Counted from the stretch's first letter, positions 24,508 to 33,575 are shown. The stretch is 64,000 nt of DNA from Solwaraspora sp. WMMD792 (GCF_029626105.1 NZ_JARUBH010000009.1:5270001-5334000); one strand, 5' to 3'. Numbers and translations are program-made. The notes: generated by a model from the sequence alone, not told the origin.

Positions 24508-26054
24508 GCGGCCGGAGTCTGTGGCGACGGCCGGAATTCTGGCTGGCGACCGCAGTGTTGACTCGGCACACCATCGGTGCCCTCAACCTACGGAGCACCC
24601 TCAAGTTCGCCACCGTAGCCAGGCCAGCTGACGGCGACGGCGTGCCCACGATTCCGATCCACGTCGTCATCCCAGTGTTGCGCGAGCAGCCCCACATCCG
24701 CCCGGCGCTGGAGTGGTTCGTTCCGCTGTTGGACCAGTTCTCCGGCTCGACGCTCACCATTGTCAGCACCGGCCGGGAGCAGCGCGAGCGAGAACACATG
24801 ATCCGGTTGTTGACGGGCTGCCATGCGCAGTCGATCACCCCGGTCCGGTTTCCCCAGTTGTGTGACGCGGAGCTGCACGATCTGGTGGATGCCGCAGCCA
24901 AGGCCCAAAGCGGGGTGCTGACCGAGGCTGCGGCTAGGGAGGTCCTTCAGCGTTTTCCGTTGACCGCGCACGTCGTTGAGGAGGAACTCGACCGGCTGCT
25001 GCGGCCAGCGCACGTGCGTCATGTCCAGTTCGACGGGGACGGCCGCAAGGCAGCCCAGGTCAACCACGCCGCAGCCAGCCTAGGGAACGATGCGGTCGGC
25101 TACATCGCTGTCTACGATGTCGACTCCCGCCCTCGTGAAAGCCTGATGCGGCGCACTCTGGCGTTCATCGCCGAACGGGCCAGCGCCGATGGGCAACTTC
25201 CGGCCGTAGTACAGCAGTCTGCCCGGTTCACGACCGCTGGCACCGGTCCGAGCTGGGCCGACCGGGCCATCTGTCGCGGCGCGGCCCGGGTGCAGACGCT
25301 GTGGACGCTGCGCCGCGAGGTCCCCAGTTTCCGCCGGTTCGCGTGGGCGACCCGGCGTGTCACAGGCGTGCCGCTGCTGGATGCGGCGATGCGGGGCCTT
25401 GCCCAGACAGTCGGCCACGGGCTGCTGGTGCGTTGTGATGTCTTTGCCCGGCTTGGTGGCCTGCCGACTTACACAGTCCTGGACGATCTGCCGTTCGGAT
25501 ACCGCCTGACAGTCGAAGGCATCCCAGTGGACTGCGTGCCAGGACTGGCGGTCGCCGACGCACCGGAGGACGTGCGCGACCTTATCGCCCAGGGACGACG
25601 CTGGTTCCAGAACTACCTGGATTACCCCCGGTGCGCAGCGCGGGCGCGCGCCGATGCCGTCGGGACCACCGCCGAACACGCGGCCGTACTAACCGTGGCG
25701 GCCTACCGGGGGCTGGCGTGGCTCGCCGCCGGTCCCGCTACCGCGGCGTGCCTCGTGCTGGCCGCCGGCCGGTTCCGCCCACCGGTGCGAGTCCTGGCCG
25801 CTGCGGCGTTGTGGCTGGGCACAGTCACCCCCGTGCGGATGCTCGCCGGTGCCGAGGGCCGGCACCTGACCGTGCGGCAGCAGGCCAGCGAGTCCATCGA
25901 GGTTCTCGCCGCCTACCTGCTGCGCTCCACCGGCCCGATCGCTGCGGTGGCGGACCGGATTACCCGAGGCGACGGCGCGCTGTCGCCGAAAACAAACCGG
26001 CGCAACACAACGGTCCCACCGTCCGAGGAGGATAGCCGTGATCATCGGGATTGA
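24504..26054 (+). CDS. Glycosyltransferase family 2, CESA-like
   Basis: 516 residues from ATG 24504 in an ATGA overlap. The GT2 fold begins at IHVVIPVLREQPHIRPALEW. The catalytic set is visible: DxD in YDVDSRPRESL near 205, the acidic LDDLPFGYRL near 326, and QxxRW in QGRRWFQNYL near 363. Two or three hydrophobic segments follow from about residue 395. The absence of N-terminal membrane helices makes it shorter than cellulose synthases. It may make or extend a polysaccharide or a lipid-linked glycan at the membrane. Confidence 0.85.
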   Translation: MSGRSLWRRPEFWLATAVLTRHTIGALNLRSTLKFATVARPADGDGVPTIPIHVVIPVLREQPHIRPALEWFVPLLDQFSGSTLTIVSTGREQREREHMIRLLTGCHAQSITPVRFPQLCDAELHDLVDAAAKAQSGVLTEAAAREVLQRFPLTAHVVEEELDRLLRPAHVRHVQFDGDGRKAAQVNHAAASLGNDAVGYIAVYDVDSRPRESLMRRTLAFIAERASADGQLPAVVQQSARFTTAGTGPSWADRAICRGAARVQTLWTLRREVPSFRRFAWATRRVTGVPLLDAAMRGLAQTVGHGLLVRCDVFARLGGLPTYTVLDDLPFGYRLTVEGIPVDCVPGLAVADAPEDVRDLIAQGRRWFQNYLDYPRCAARARADAVGTTAEHAAVLTVAAYRGLAWLAAGPATAACLVLAAGRFRPPVRVLAAAALWLGTVTPVRMLAGAEGRHLTVRQQASESIEVLAAYLLRSTGPIAAVADRITRGDGALSPKTNRRNTTVPPSEEDSRDHRD

Positions 26055-26670
26055 GGGGGTGAGCTGTACTGGCAAGACCACGCTGTCGGCCCAACTCGCC
26101 CAGCGGCTGCACAACCCGCTGGTGATTCCCTGCTACTACCACTGTGCCGCCGACCCCAGCCAGCTTCCCGCCCCATCGGCGACGACCGCAGACGAACAGA
26201 TGGCCGCGCTGGCAGCCTTTCTCGACATCGAGGCGCAGCGGCGACGACTGGCGATCCAGGCTCACGATCAGGGCCGGGACGTCATCCTCGACCGGACAGT
26301 TGACACGCTGCTCGCTCACTCCCACGCCGTGGGCCGCCTTCGCGGTTTCGACACCGACGCCGCCGGTCGCGCCTTGGTGCTGGCCAGCTCGATCGTGGTG
26401 CCGGACATGACGGTGCTGCTGCACGCCCCGGCCAAGGTCATCGAACAGCGGGCAGCCCGGCGGACTGCGATGCCTCGCATCTTCTACGCGCCGCCTTTCG
26501 CAGCGGGGTTCAACGCCTATTTTTCCGGTCCGATCTCCCCGACGGTGATCCGCTTCGACAGCGCCGGTGGACTCGATGACCTCACCTCGGCCGTCGCCGA
26601 GCAGGCCGAGCGGTTGCGTGCTCGCGTCGCGCGAGGGCAAGCCCCAGCGGCGGTCGAGGCGACGACGTGA
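26038..26670 (+). CDS. P-loop kinase resembling thymidylate kinase
   Basis: 210 residues from GTG 26038, which overlaps the GT2 gene by 17 bases. Walker A is GVSCTGKTT at 7-15; DVILDRTVDTLL fits the DR(x) motif of nucleoside and nucleotide kinases; the LID-like region is RAARRTAMPR. It differs enough from housekeeping Tmk that the substrate is uncertain; a sugar or a nucleoside are both possible. In this operon it may phosphorylate a pathway intermediate. Confidence 0.75.
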   Translation: MIIGIEGVSCTGKTTLSAQLAQRLHNPLVIPCYYHCAADPSQLPAPSATTADEQMAALAAFLDIEAQRRRLAIQAHDQGRDVILDRTVDTLLAHSHAVGRLRGFDTDAAGRALVLASSIVVPDMTVLLHAPAKVIEQRAARRTAMPRIFYAPPFAAGFNAYFSGPISPTVIRFDSAGGLDDLTSAVAEQAERLRARVARGQAPAAVEATT

Positions 26671-27650
26671 ACACGGTCATCATCGGCTGCGGCGCGATCG
26701 CCTCGCGGTGGCTTCGGACGCTCAGCGCCGATCCCCGCGTCCGCGTCACCGCGTTCGTGGATCCCGACGCCACGGCCGCACAACGGCTGGATCTTCGGCA
26801 TCCCGGCGTGGCAACGCGGTGGTTCCCCGACCTGGCGGCCGCCCTCGCCGCCGTTGACGCCGAGGTGGCGGTCAATCTCACGCCACCGGCGTTGCACGCC
26901 GCCGTGTCGCGCAGCGCTCTGGCGGCAGGACTGCATGTGCTGTCCGAAAAGCCGCTGGCCACCAGCCTCGCCGATGCCAGCATGCTGGCCGGGATGGCCG
27001 CCGAGCGCGGCCTGCTGCTCGCAGTGATGCGCAACCGTGCCCGCGACGGCCAGTTCCTGCAGTTCCGGGACCTGCTGCGCCAGGCTACGGAGGGACCGCT
27101 CATGGTTACCGGAGACGTCCTGGTCAGCCTGCCCGACCCCGGGTTTCGCAGCAAGACAAGTTTGCCGGTGACCACCGACCTAGCCGTGCACGCGTTCGAC
27201 CAGCTGAGCGAGCTGGTGCCGGCACCTGCGGTGCAGGTCTGCTGTACCGAGACGCCGATCGGGTTCGTCGGCCCTCACGGCGGCCTCGCCACCATGATCG
27301 TCACATTCGCGGACGGTTCTCTCGCCAGCTACCGCGTCGGGTACACCGGGCCGCAGCTGCGCACCCCGGCGAATGGAATCTGGCGGGTCGAAGCACACGA
27401 ATTCGCAGCCCGTTGGGACGGCGCGGGCACCGTCACCGCCTGCGCCGGCCGTCAGGACAGCGATCGCCCGATCCACCTGCCGGACACACCACCGGGATAC
27501 CGGCTGTGCATCGACGCGATGGTCGACGCGCTGCACGCCGGAACCGCCGCACCGCCACCGCTGGCCCCGATCGCTTTACTCGACGCTGCGCTGACCTCGG
27601 CGCGCACCGGCCGCCCGGCCCCGGTCGCCCCGGCCTGGGAACGGTCATGA
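26667..27650 (+). CDS. Gfo/Idh/MocA family oxidoreductase
   Basis: 327 residues. The N-terminal Rossmann fold begins VIIGCGAIASRW, and EKPLA at 94-98 carries the catalytic lysine of the family. The C-terminal alpha/beta domain includes DLAVHAFDQL, with the usual His. Members oxidise a hydroxyl of sugars, sugar nucleotides or inositols with NAD(P). Next to a DegT aminotransferase it could make the keto sugar that is then aminated, as in kanosamine-type pathways. Confidence 0.92.
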   Translation: MNTVIIGCGAIASRWLRTLSADPRVRVTAFVDPDATAAQRLDLRHPGVATRWFPDLAAALAAVDAEVAVNLTPPALHAAVSRSALAAGLHVLSEKPLATSLADASMLAGMAAERGLLLAVMRNRARDGQFLQFRDLLRQATEGPLMVTGDVLVSLPDPGFRSKTSLPVTTDLAVHAFDQLSELVPAPAVQVCCTETPIGFVGPHGGLATMIVTFADGSLASYRVGYTGPQLRTPANGIWRVEAHEFAARWDGAGTVTACAGRQDSDRPIHLPDTPPGYRLCIDAMVDALHAGTAAPPPLAPIALLDAALTSARTGRPAPVAPAWERS

Positions 27651-28579
27651 TCGGCAGCGACTCCTACACCGCAGCTCGTGCCGCGCTGGCCAGGGCAGAG
27701 CCGGCAGCCGACCGGGTCGGGCTGACCCTGTTGTGCGGCGGCGCGGACAACCGGCTCTACTCGGCAACCACCGCCCACGGCCCGGTGATGATCAAACTAA
27801 GCCGGCACCAGGCCGCACGGTACGACGTCGCGGCCTGGGCGAGCGCCACCCTCGCGGCGGCAGGCGTCCCCGTGCCCCGCATTCTCTGGTTCGACCAGCA
27901 CAGCTGCGTCGAGACCCGGTGCCCTGGGTTGCCGCTCGCCGATCCGGCGGGCGACGTAAACCTGGCCGCCGCAGATACTGCCGTCGCCCGGCAGGTCGGC
28001 CGGCTGCTACGCCGCGTCCACGCAACCGCGGTCGACGGGTTCGGGAAGCTCGACGCCGACGGACACGGCCGACATCCGTCGATGCGCAGCTGGCTACTCG
28101 GCGGCCGCACCTGCGCGATTCCTTCGCGGATCGCCGGCGTCAGCTTGCCGGCGCTGGAGGTCCGGACGCGCCGCGCCCTGATACAGCACGCCAGGAACTG
28201 CGACGGTGTTGCCGCGCGACTGGTCCACGGCGACTGGGCCGCACGGCACGTCATCGCCGACGCCGGCCGGGTCACCGGACTTGTCGACCTGGAGAGCGTG
28301 CGCGGAGCCGACCCGCTGACCGACCTGGCGGGCTGGTCGCTGCAGGAGCCGCCCGAGTTGACCACCGCGCTGTTCGACGGCTACTTCGACCAACCGCCGA
28401 GCCTGCAGATCCGCTACCGCCTCACCGTATACCGCCTGCGTATCGCCACTTCCTTGCTGCATTGGCACGCCAGCCAGGGCAACCCACAAACGGTACGCCT
28501 GCGCGCCGCGCAGTTGGCCGCCGACCTCGACGACCTCGACCACGAAGCTCCGCGCGCGATCCCGCGCGTGGCCATCTGA
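27647..28579 (+). CDS. Aminoglycoside phosphotransferase-like kinase (APH family)
   Basis: 310 residues, start in an ATGA overlap. The catalytic loop reads LVHGDWAARHV near 191-201 and the metal-binding segment is GLVDLESVRGADPLTDLAGW. The position usually Asn after HGD is His here (HGDWAARHV), which is unusual and could alter metal binding. The family phosphorylates small hydroxylated substrates or confers antibiotic resistance. In this context a role as a sugar or cyclitol kinase, or self-resistance, is inferred. Confidence 0.85.
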   Translation: MIGSDSYTAARAALARAEPAADRVGLTLLCGGADNRLYSATTAHGPVMIKLSRHQAARYDVAAWASATLAAAGVPVPRILWFDQHSCVETRCPGLPLADPAGDVNLAAADTAVARQVGRLLRRVHATAVDGFGKLDADGHGRHPSMRSWLLGGRTCAIPSRIAGVSLPALEVRTRRALIQHARNCDGVAARLVHGDWAARHVIADAGRVTGLVDLESVRGADPLTDLAGWSLQEPPELTTALFDGYFDQPPSLQIRYRLTVYRLRIATSLLHWHASQGNPQTVRLRAAQLAADLDDLDHEAPRAIPRVAI

Positions 28580-28608
28580 CCCGCACCACCGAAGTGAAAG
28601 GGAACCGC

Positions 28609-29001
28609 ATGACCGTCATCCACACCGCTGCCCGCCAGCGGATCACCCCGGACAGCAGACCGCCGGGCTGCCCGGTCCAATCAGCTGGGATGTTCGTCAT
28701 CCGCTCCGACGGCACCGCCACCTTCGACCGCCACTACCACGATTTCGACGAGTTCTGGCTCGTCGCCGCAGGAACCGGCACGGTCCAGGTCGGCGACGAG
28801 CAGCATCACATCACGGCCGGAGACATCATCTTCACCGCCGCCGGACTGGACCACGATGTGATCGCCGTCGCCGAAGAGCTGCGCGTGTTCTGGCTGTCCC
28901 TGCCACCGGCCCCAGGCGGCAGCGGCGCACACCTGCACCGCACCGAACACGACGCGATCAAACACGCCGTACGGGTCGTCGCCGCAGGCGGGCGGCGATG
29001 A
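28609..29001 (+). CDS. Cupin-domain protein
   Basis: 130 residues from ATG 28609, with AAAGGGAA 5 bases upstream. The first cupin motif is HYHDFDEFWLVAAGTG and the second is AGDIIFTAAGLDHDV, together giving a metal site of His, His, Glu and His. Small cupins in sugar pathways act as isomerases, epimerases or regulators. The stop overlaps the DegT gene start. Confidence 0.88.
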   Translation: MTVIHTAARQRITPDSRPPGCPVQSAGMFVIRSDGTATFDRHYHDFDEFWLVAAGTGTVQVGDEQHHITAGDIIFTAAGLDHDVIAVAEELRVFWLSLPPAPGGSGAHLHRTEHDAIKHAVRVVAAGGRR

Positions 29002-30200
29002 CCGCCGTCGCTCCGCTAGTCAAACTTCCGTTCCCGAAGCAGCCGAAGTACGGACCAGCCGAGCGTGCAGCCGTCTTGCAACTGCTCGACACCGGACACC
29101 TGTCGGAGACCACCCGAGGCCCGGCGACCGCCTCAATCGAGGACGCCTTCGCCGCCCTAGCCGGCACCGCCTTCGCGTTGTCGTTCAACTCCGGCACCGC
29201 CTCACTCAAGGCCGCCCTACACGCGGTCGGTGCCCGTCCCGACGCCGGCGTGCTCATGTCACCGATGACGTGGATCTCGCCGATCACCGCCGCGTTCCAG
29301 GCCGGGAGCTTCCCGGTATTTGCCGACGTCGCGGCCGAGTCGGCCAACCTCGACACATGCGCGCTCACGGAATCGGGCGACGTCAGCGCGGTGCTCGTCA
29401 CGCACGCCTGGGGCCTGCCCGCCGCCGTGGACACACTGACCGCAGTCGCCGCAGTCCCCGTGGTCGAGGACTGCTCCCACGCCCACGGGGCACGCCACGC
29501 CGGCCGGCCGGTCGGCTCCTGGGGCACCGCCGGATGCTTCAGCTTGCAGGAGGCCAAGTCGGTCTCCGGCGGCGAGGGCGGCATCCTGACCACCAACGAC
29601 CAGGCCGTCTACGAACGGGCGATGAGCCTCGGGCATCATCCTCACCGCCTGCAGGCCGAGCTGACCCTGCCCGAACTGGTGGCGACCGCCGACACCGGCG
29701 CAGCACACAAATACCGGATGCCGGCTCTGTCGGCGGTCATCGCCCGGCAGCAGCTGGCGAGCCTGCCACAACGCATGGCGGCCTCCGAGGCAAACCTCGC
29801 GATCCTGCGTGACGTACTGCACGACCGCGCCGCCCCGATCGCCGTGCCCGACCCTGGCCCGGGCGGCGTCCGAGGCTGGTACGGCACCCCACTACGGCTT
29901 CTTCAGCCCGGCGCCGACGCTGAAGCGCTGCATGAAGCCTTCGCCGCGCAAGGCATCCCCGTGCGGCGCATCTACCCGGACTGGCTGGCCAGCCCGCTGC
30001 TGAACACCCCGGCGCTGCTCCACCGCTACTGGCCACACCTACAACACAGCCCATGGCGGCCCCCAGACCCCGGCGCGTTCCCCCACTACCGGCAAGCACG
30101 CCGCAGCACCCTCATCCTCAAAATCCCCACCGTGGCCGCCGATGAATACATGGCCCAGGTCGGCCAGGCCCTGGCTCACGTGCTGACTCACCATCCCTGA
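28998..30200 (+). CDS. DegT/DnrJ/EryC1/StrS family PLP aminotransferase
   Basis: 400 residues. The PLP lysine is in FSLQEAKSVSGGEGG (near 186), the PLP-contacting Asp in VVEDCSHAHGA, and the phosphate-binding loop is FNSGTASLKA. This family adds an amino group to keto sugars or keto cyclitols; the FSLQ-x-K variant resembles the inosose-aminotransferase branch (StsC-like) more than the FS-x-K-T branch of nucleotide-sugar enzymes, which is inference from motif only. It is the best evidence that the operon makes an amino sugar or aminocyclitol. Confidence 0.93.
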   Translation: MTAVAPLVKLPFPKQPKYGPAERAAVLQLLDTGHLSETTRGPATASIEDAFAALAGTAFALSFNSGTASLKAALHAVGARPDAGVLMSPMTWISPITAAFQAGSFPVFADVAAESANLDTCALTESGDVSAVLVTHAWGLPAAVDTLTAVAAVPVVEDCSHAHGARHAGRPVGSWGTAGCFSLQEAKSVSGGEGGILTTNDQAVYERAMSLGHHPHRLQAELTLPELVATADTGAAHKYRMPALSAVIARQQLASLPQRMAASEANLAILRDVLHDRAAPIAVPDPGPGGVRGWYGTPLRLLQPGADAEALHEAFAAQGIPVRRIYPDWLASPLLNTPALLHRYWPHLQHSPWRPPDPGAFPHYRQARRSTLILKIPTVAADEYMAQVGQALAHVLTHHP

Positions 30201-30223
30201 CTCATCGCTCCAGGAGGTCCCCG

Positions 30224-31309
30224 ATGACGTATTTCTGCCGCGCCGCAGTGATGCACAAGCCCGGCGAGCCGTTCCAGCTACAAGACATCCAACTCAGCGA
30301 GCCCGCGTACGGCGAAGTCCTGGTGCGTACCGTGTCGGCCGGGATCTGCGGCACCGACCTGCACTTCGCGCGCGGCACCGTGCCTTTCCCCGTACCCACT
30401 GTGCTCGGGCACGAGGCTGCCGGTGTTGTAGAGGCCATCGGTGCCGGAGTCAGCGGCTTCAAAGACGGCGACCGGGTGATCGTGTGTGATCAGACATTCT
30501 GCGGACGGTGCGCGGCCTGCCTGACCGGACGCATGGTCTACTGCACCGACCCAGGCACCAAGCAGCGCCAGAAAACACGGATGACCATCGACGGGCGGCT
30601 CGTACGCCAGTACCTGGGTGTCTCCGCGTTCGCCGAGCTGATGCTCGTCGACGAGGCCGCACTCGTGGCGATGCCCGCCGGGCTGTCCTTCGACGCCGCA
30701 GCGCTGTTGGGTTGCTGTCTGACCACCGGTCTCGCGGCGGTGTTCAACGTCGCCCGCCCGGCACCGGGGTCGACAGTGGCCGTGTTCGGCTGCGGCGGGG
30801 TCGGCCTGGCAGCCGTCCAGGCCGCACGGATCAGCGGCGCTGCCGAGACGATCGCCGTAGATCTGGAGCCGCACCGCAGGGAGATCGCCGCCAAGCTCGG
30901 TGCCACCGTCACCATCGATCCAGCCGACGGCGACGTCACCAAGCAAGTTCTCGCGATCGCGCCCGGCGGCGTCGATGCCGCGATCGAGGCGGTCGGCCTG
31001 GCCGAGACGACCGGGCAGGCGTTCGCCGTACTGCGCCCCGGTGGGCAGGCCACCGTTCTGGGAATGATGCCGCCCGGTACCGAAATTCGCCTGCCAGCAG
31101 CCCTGTTGCGGCACGGCCGCGGGATCACCGGCACCGTGATGGGATCGGTTCGCACCCGCTTCGACATCCCGCGCTACGCCGCTCTGGCGATGCGGGGCAC
31201 CCTGCGCAGCGAGGAGATCATCACCAGCAGCAGGCCACTGCACAACGTGAACGAGGCGATGGCCGACGCCGAAGCACGCCAAGGCATCCGATCCATGATC
31301 CATTTCTAG
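30224..31309 (+). CDS. Zinc-dependent alcohol dehydrogenase (MDR family)
   Basis: 361 residues, AGGAGG upstream. The catalytic-zinc site uses Cys in AGICGTDLHF and GHE near 63. The structural zinc has Cys93, Cys96, Cys99 and Cys107 in the normal C-x2-C-x2-C-x7-C spacing. The Rossmann motif is VFGCGGVGLAAV. It is the last gene of the operon. With the DegT enzyme it forms the dehydrogenase-aminotransferase couple known from aminocyclitol pathways; the real substrate is unknown. Confidence 0.93.
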   Translation: MTYFCRAAVMHKPGEPFQLQDIQLSEPAYGEVLVRTVSAGICGTDLHFARGTVPFPVPTVLGHEAAGVVEAIGAGVSGFKDGDRVIVCDQTFCGRCAACLTGRMVYCTDPGTKQRQKTRMTIDGRLVRQYLGVSAFAELMLVDEAALVAMPAGLSFDAAALLGCCLTTGLAAVFNVARPAPGSTVAVFGCGGVGLAAVQAARISGAAETIAVDLEPHRREIAAKLGATVTIDPADGDVTKQVLAIAPGGVDAAIEAVGLAETTGQAFAVLRPGGQATVLGMMPPGTEIRLPAALLRHGRGITGTVMGSVRTRFDIPRYAALAMRGTLRSEEIITSSRPLHNVNEAMADAEARQGIRSMIHF

Positions 31310-31388
31310 CCTCGTCCAGCGCGGACCCGGTAGCGCCCTCCAGTCCCGCTCCGGAGGATCGAGCACATCGCCCTGCGAGTAGGGAGGG

Positions 31389-32441
31389 TCAGGGTCGCGC
31401 CACGAAGGCGTCGCGAACCTGACCCCGGTTTGCCGTCCACCAGTGCAGGAACGCCTCACCGGAGAAGAACAGGTGGTCACAGGAGTGGTCGCCTCGGTCG
31501 TAGTGGAAGACCAGCTGCCAGAAGTCCGAGGCCCGCTTCCACCATAGGCGGTCCACCGCGTCGGCCAGTTCGGCGTCGCTGATCGCGACCACGGCACGGT
31601 ACCCGGCGACGAACGCGGCCACCAGCTCCAGGTCCAGCTCGCCCGCCTCACCACCGAACTGCAGCGTGGCGGTCCGGGCGATCTCCTCGCCGAACGGGCG
31701 AGCCCTGATCCGATCCCAGTCGATCACTCCGGCGACCACCCCGTCACGCCAGATGATGTTGCGATGCTGAAAATCACCATGGGTGTATCCGGCAGGGCCG
31801 GCCGGTTGATCGGTGGCCGGGCACAGATGCCCATACTCGGCGATGAGCGCCTTGCGCCGCCGCAGCAGCTCGACCGTCTGGACGTCGAACGGTGTAGCCG
31901 AAGCGAAGGCATCGATGGCGCGCAGATACCGGTCAGCCTCGGCTACCGCCTCGCCGGGCGTTGTCACCGTGGCAGTGACGGCACCGGAAGCCGGCAGCCA
32001 CCTCCGCAGGCCCGGATCGTTGAGCTCACGGTGCAGCCTGCCCAGCACGCCGCCAAGGTGATGTGCTTGGCCGGCCGACAATCCGGTACCCGCAACGTGG
32101 TCGCCGTCTAGCCAGCCGAACAGACTGTAGGCGCGGTCATCCACCTCGGCGACGACATCACCGCCGATGGTCGGCACCGGCGGACACGCCGGTACACCGG
32201 CCGCAGCGAGCGCCGCAGCGACGCTCAGATTGCGTCGCACGGTCGACACCGGCGCGTCCAACAGCAGCTTCAGCGCAAACGCGCCACCGGCGGTCCGCAG
32301 CTGCCAATTGCGGTTCATCAACCCGTTGGGCAGAAATCGAACCCCCTCGACCACCCCGAGCCGGTACGCATCGACCAGGAACGGCAGGTCCTGGGCAGCC
32401 AGGTCGAGAACGGCGACCTCGGCAAGCACGGAAGCTGTCAC
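31389..32441 (-). CDS. APH-like phosphotransferase (second, convergent to sugar operon)
   Basis: About 350 residues from GTG 32441; the ribosome binding site is poor and GTG 32429 is possible. The N-terminus resembles homoserine kinase-type APH proteins (GVRFLPNGLMNRNWQLRTAGG). The catalytic HGDFQHRNIIW has the canonical His, Asp and Asn, and VIDWDRIRARPFGEEIART is the metal-binding loop. It is convergent to the operon and could phosphorylate a small alcohol or amine such as an aminoglycoside. Confidence 0.8.
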   Translation of the reverse strand: MTASVLAEVAVLDLAAQDLPFLVDAYRLGVVEGVRFLPNGLMNRNWQLRTAGGAFALKLLLDAPVSTVRRNLSVAAALAAAGVPACPPVPTIGGDVVAEVDDRAYSLFGWLDGDHVAGTGLSAGQAHHLGGVLGRLHRELNDPGLRRWLPASGAVTATVTTPGEAVAEADRYLRAIDAFASATPFDVQTVELLRRRKALIAEYGHLCPATDQPAGPAGYTHGDFQHRNIIWRDGVVAGVIDWDRIRARPFGEEIARTATLQFGGEAGELDLELVAAFVAGYRAVVAISDAELADAVDRLWWKRASDFWQLVFHYDRGDHSCDHLFFSGEAFLHWWTANRGQVRDAFVARP

Positions 32442-32559
32442 AGGGACGTACGCTACCGAATCCGCCGGACAGCCCAGCGCAGCGCGGCCGCCGCGCGGCC
32501 TGGTCAACGGCGACCTCGACAAGGCGGGACTCCGCTCAGTCTCGGTCTCGGTCTCAAGA

Positions 32560-33048
32560 TCAACCCGCCGACGCGCTGGGCGGCTCGGGCAAGGGCTCCT
32601 GCGCCGTCGCCGAGACACCGGGCGAGGGATCCGCCGGTGCCGACGGGTCCGCCGACGGAGGCGCATCGATCGCCGGTCGCGGGGGTGCCGAGGCCTCCGC
32701 GCCGGTCGGCGCCGACTCGGTCGGGGCCGCGGGCGGAGCGGTGGCCGGTGCCTGGGTGGTGGTCGGAGACGGCATGGGAGTCTTCGGACCTTCCGGCACC
32801 GGGGCGGGTGACGAGTGGCCTGGCTCGATCGGAGCCGGGTACCAACCGGGCGACGATGCGCTCACCACACCGATGCCGAGCGTCGCGACCACGAGTACGG
32901 CGAGCCCGCTGCCGGCCGTCGCGGCGATCCGACGGCGGCGGCGAGCCCGCCGGCCGGCAGCGATCAGCGACTGTGGTGTCAGCCGGTGCGGCGGCGCGCC
33001 GGTCGCCCGGATCTGGGCAAACGCCGAAGTCAAGTCGGATTCGTTCAC
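32560..33048 (-). CDS. SigE-associated membrane protein, right copy (anti-sigma-like)
   Basis: 162 residues from GTG 33048, which overlaps the sigma factor stop as GTGA. Topology is the same as the left copy: Arg-rich cytoplasmic N-terminus, one helix (SGLAVLVVATLGIGVVSA) and a Pro/Ala/Ser-rich outside tail. Translational coupling to the sigma factor favours a role in controlling it, although no ZAS zinc motif is present. It is highly similar to the protein at 11914-12396, which lacks a sigma partner. Confidence 0.78.
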   Translation of the reverse strand: MNESDLTSAFAQIRATGAPPHRLTPQSLIAAGRRARRRRRIAATAGSGLAVLVVATLGIGVVSASSPGWYPAPIEPGHSSPAPVPEGPKTPMPSPTTTQAPATAPPAAPTESAPTGAEASAPPRPAIDAPPSADPSAPADPSPGVSATAQEPLPEPPSASAG

Positions 33049-33131
33049 CGGTCTCGCCCCCCTATCGCCACGTCGTCGGGCAGAAGTTCGCGCATCCGTT
33101 GCAGGCCACGGGCGCATTGACTCTTCACGGT
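32560..33131. repeat. Right arm of the sigma/membrane-protein duplication
   Basis: This segment corresponds to 11914-12479. Over the sigma 3' end (33045-33131 against 12393-12479) 77 of 87 bases agree by hand. Similarity continues through the whole membrane-protein gene and ends at the same sigma codon on both sides, giving direct repeats about 20.6 kb apart. Confidence 0.8.
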
Positions 33132-33575
33132 GCCGACCGAGCAGCCCAACGCTTCTGCGGCTTCGGTCAGGCTCAGGTCCTCCCAGTACCGCAGCACCAG
33201 CGCGGCCCGTTGCCGCCGTGGCACCCGGGCGAGCGCCGACATGACCAGCATCCGTTGCTCCGGGGGCGGCATCGAGTCGTCCGGTGTCTCCGGCGGCGCG
33301 CTGGTCAGCCGTTCCAACTTCCGCCACAGCCTGCGCCGCTCGTTCAAATACGTACGCGTGACGATCTTCCGTACGTAGGCGTTGATGGGTTCCGTCCGGT
33401 CGACACGCTCCCATGCCAGGTACAGGCGAACGAACGCCGCCTGCGCCAGGTCTTCCGCCTCGTGCCAGTCGCCGCAGAGCAGGTACGCGGTGAAGCGCAC
33501 CTGCTCTGCGTGGGTCGCGACGTACTCGCTGAACCCGGCGTCCTTCTCATGCGAACCGTTCGTCAACGGCAGCAC
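33045..33575 (-). CDS. SigE-family ECF RNA polymerase sigma factor
   Basis: 176 residues. Region 2 runs through FTAYLLCGDWHEAEDLAQAAFVRLYLAWERV, and YVRKIVTRTYLNERRRLWRK is the region 2.4 end. Region 4 is VPRRQRAALVLRYWEDLSLTEAAEALGCS, VGTVKSQCARGL. This fits the actinomycete SigE family of about 170 residues. Its 3' end is duplicated at 12393-12479. It is the only complete sigma gene of the duplicated locus. Confidence 0.92.
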   Translation of the reverse strand: MLPLTNGSHEKDAGFSEYVATHAEQVRFTAYLLCGDWHEAEDLAQAAFVRLYLAWERVDRTEPINAYVRKIVTRTYLNERRRLWRKLERLTSAPPETPDDSMPPPEQRMLVMSALARVPRRQRAALVLRYWEDLSLTEAAEALGCSVGTVKSQCARGLQRMRELLPDDVAIGGRDR

